A stretch of DNA of 64,000 nt from contig CM119263.1 in assembly GCA_051294375.1 (NCBI GenBank), forward strand, positions 1,518,981 through 1,582,980, given 5' to 3'. The translations under genes and the position numbers were made by a program. This document shows positions 62,480 through 64,000 of the stretch, one piece after another. The notes under the pieces were generated by a model that made no database searches, was not told where the DNA came from, and saw only the letters and a program-made list of their open reading frames with translations. Source of the stretch: Paraspadella gotoi (taxonomy: Eukaryota > Chaetognatha). Position 1 is the first letter of the stretch; every line of letters starts with the position of its first letter.

Positions 62480-63560
62480 AAGACGACAACGACAACAACG
62501 ACAACAACGACAACAACGACGACAACGACAACAGCAACCAGGACCAGTCAACCGAATCGAGAGAAAACAGTCAAGTTGTTTTGAGAGTCATCTTTCTATT
62601 TTTCTTTCTGTTTTTCTTTCTCTCTGAACTTTTTTCCTTCGCTTCTTTTTCTTTCTTATTCTTTCTTTTCGATCCACTGACTTTTATCTTATATTCACGA
62701 ATCGTTCCTTTTTTCACGTTTTTATTTTATTTTATTTTTTTACAAAAAGTTAAATCTTCATCATTATTGTCGTCGTCNNNNNNNNNNTCGTCGTCGTCAT
62801 CGGTGGTCGTCACTGTGGTCGTCACGTGATCCTTCACCGCGTAATGTGGTCGTTTTGGTCGTCGTCGACGTCATCGTCAGCGACTGACCATTTCTTCTCA
62901 TTATCTTCTTCCTCCTCCTCCTGCTCCTCCTCCTCCTCTTCCTCCTCTTGATCTCCCCCTCGTTAACAAGGGCCGTTTTATGGCCTCAACCGCTTCGCCG
63001 GTCGCTTCGATTGGGAAGAAGGAAAAAAAAAGGGAGAAAAAAAAGTAAAAGAAAGAGAAAGGAAAAGGAAGAGAAGGGAGAGAAAAGAAAGTGAAAGGAA
63101 ACAAAGAAAAAAATAAAACAAAGAAAGAAAAAAGAAAATGAAGTGAAACTAAAAAATTAAGGAAACAAAATAAATAAAAATTAAGGAAACCTTAAATAAA
63201 AGGAAATTAAATATAAGGAAAGGAAGGAGAAAGGACGCGAGATGCATCCTCATTTTAAAGGCCAACCTCCTTTGCCCCATTTGCCACTTTTGCCCTCCAT
63301 CCTCTCTTCGCCCGTTTTTTACTTCCTCCTCCTCCTCTTCCTCCTCTTCCTTCTCCTTTCTCCCTGATCGTCGCGACAACCGATAAAATGCCCACTTCGT
63401 TTTGCACTCCCTCTCTCCCTCTCCTCCTTCCCTCTCTCCTCCTAACCTCTTCTCTTCTCGTGACCTCTCTCTGCTCTCTCTCTCTCTCTTCTCTCTTAAA
63501 TAAGATTAGATAGTATTTCTGGTCTCTGGAGGCTCCTTTTATTAAAACTCGCCCATAACC
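62480..63560. other. Simple-sequence-rich stretch
   Basis: (GACAAC)n at 62480-62530, GTC arrays with an N10 gap at 62778-62787, (CTC)n at 62908-62950, and AAAGAAA purine tracts at 63010-63180. No supported exon. Confidence 0.5.
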
Positions 63561-63566
63561 AATTCT

Positions 63567-63570
<4 letters not shown>

Positions 63571-63630
<60 letters not shown>
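63571..63630 (+). repeat. (CT)n microsatellite
   Basis: Pure CT. Confidence 0.95.
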
Positions 63631-63639
<9 letters not shown>

Positions 63640-63769
63640 CCTCCCGTCTCCTACCCCCTCTCGAGCATCCAATTACTTTTTGAAATTGACCCCATCGTCG
63701 AATGAGGGGCCAGGCATTCTCCCCGAGAGGGCCAGCGGGGCGGGCAGCGCTGAGGGGAGATCCAAATGT

Positions 63770-63782
63770 TGACCTTTGACCT
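63770..63782. promoter_or_regulatory. Perfect DR1 nuclear-receptor half-site pair
   Basis: TGACCTTTGACCT: two TGACCT half-sites spaced by one base (reverse complement AGGTCAAAGGTCA). It is the consensus for RXR-, HNF4- and COUP-type receptor dimers. It lies in a GC-richer 150-bp island (63680-63830) in otherwise AT-rich DNA. Function is inference. Confidence 0.4.
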
Positions 63783-64000
63783 CGATTGCAGGTGAACATG
63801 TGGAAAGACGATGAAATTCCTTTGTCCGGAAGAATAAAGACGGCTTCCGGAGCCGAGGGAGGGAGAGCTCATTGATTAATTTTTTTAGTTGGTTGAATAA
63901 AGTATTAATTAAAGAGCTTTTTAACGCTTATTTTATCAAGAATGTTTCCTTTAAAATTTATTTTATTTATTTGTTCATTGTTTAAAACGTTAAAGAAGCT

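Overview
The window reads as genomic DNA from an invertebrate animal. Genes are split by introns with ordinary GT/AG junctions. Intergenic and intronic DNA is AT-rich and full of (CT)n, (GTC/GAC)n, (CTTT)n and (GAGGAG)n microsatellites, SINE-like repeats recur, and degenerate TTAGGG-type tracts are present. Protein relatives (an SCM/SCMH1-type Polycomb protein, a Lifeguard/TMBIM protein, a BK-beta/TipE-like subunit) are metazoan. A lophotrochozoan is my guess, not a demonstration. There is no sign of operons, bacterial signals or a CRISPR array.

Layout: (1) 273-1687(-, perhaps to 2150): a condensation/alcohol-acyltransferase-type enzyme whose frame is broken three times. (2) 2611-8868(+): five consecutive, phase-consistent exons encoding both MBT repeats of an SCM (Sex comb on midleg) orthologue. 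Its large first visible intron holds two antisense genes: an unrecognised basic low-complexity protein (4984-3017) and a KEKE-repeat, single-pass membrane protein (about 7206-5383). (3) 27.4-9.84 kb(-): a long gene for a charged coiled-coil protein with an SH3-like domain and an acidic tail. Its roughly 8 kb body is present twice (about 10.98-19.33 and 19.46-27.27 kb), and the copies differ mainly by small indels. I read this as an uncollapsed noisy long-read patch, not two genes. (4) 32284-28337(-): a two-TM, Cys-rich-loop protein resembling BK-channel beta/TipE subunits. (5) 33042-36279(+): a complete seven-exon Lifeguard (TMBIM/LFG) gene, divergent from (4). Its intron 4 starts with about 46 tandem 14-bp copies of its own 5' splice site. 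(6) 37-64 kb: gene-poor DNA with SINE-like insertions (one nested in another), microsatellites, sequencing gaps, a 36-bp minisatellite that translates as a 12-residue repeat, and a few uncertain exons (42.66, 46.5, 50.1 and 52.6 kb).

The most notable items are the splice-donor minisatellite in the Lifeguard gene, a textbook recursive-splice (ratchet) site downstream of the last SCM exon, the antisense genes inside SCM, and the assembly-level duplication. Recurrent 1-nt frameshifts in otherwise good genes suggest residual indel errors across the assembly, so apparent pseudogene features should be treated with caution.
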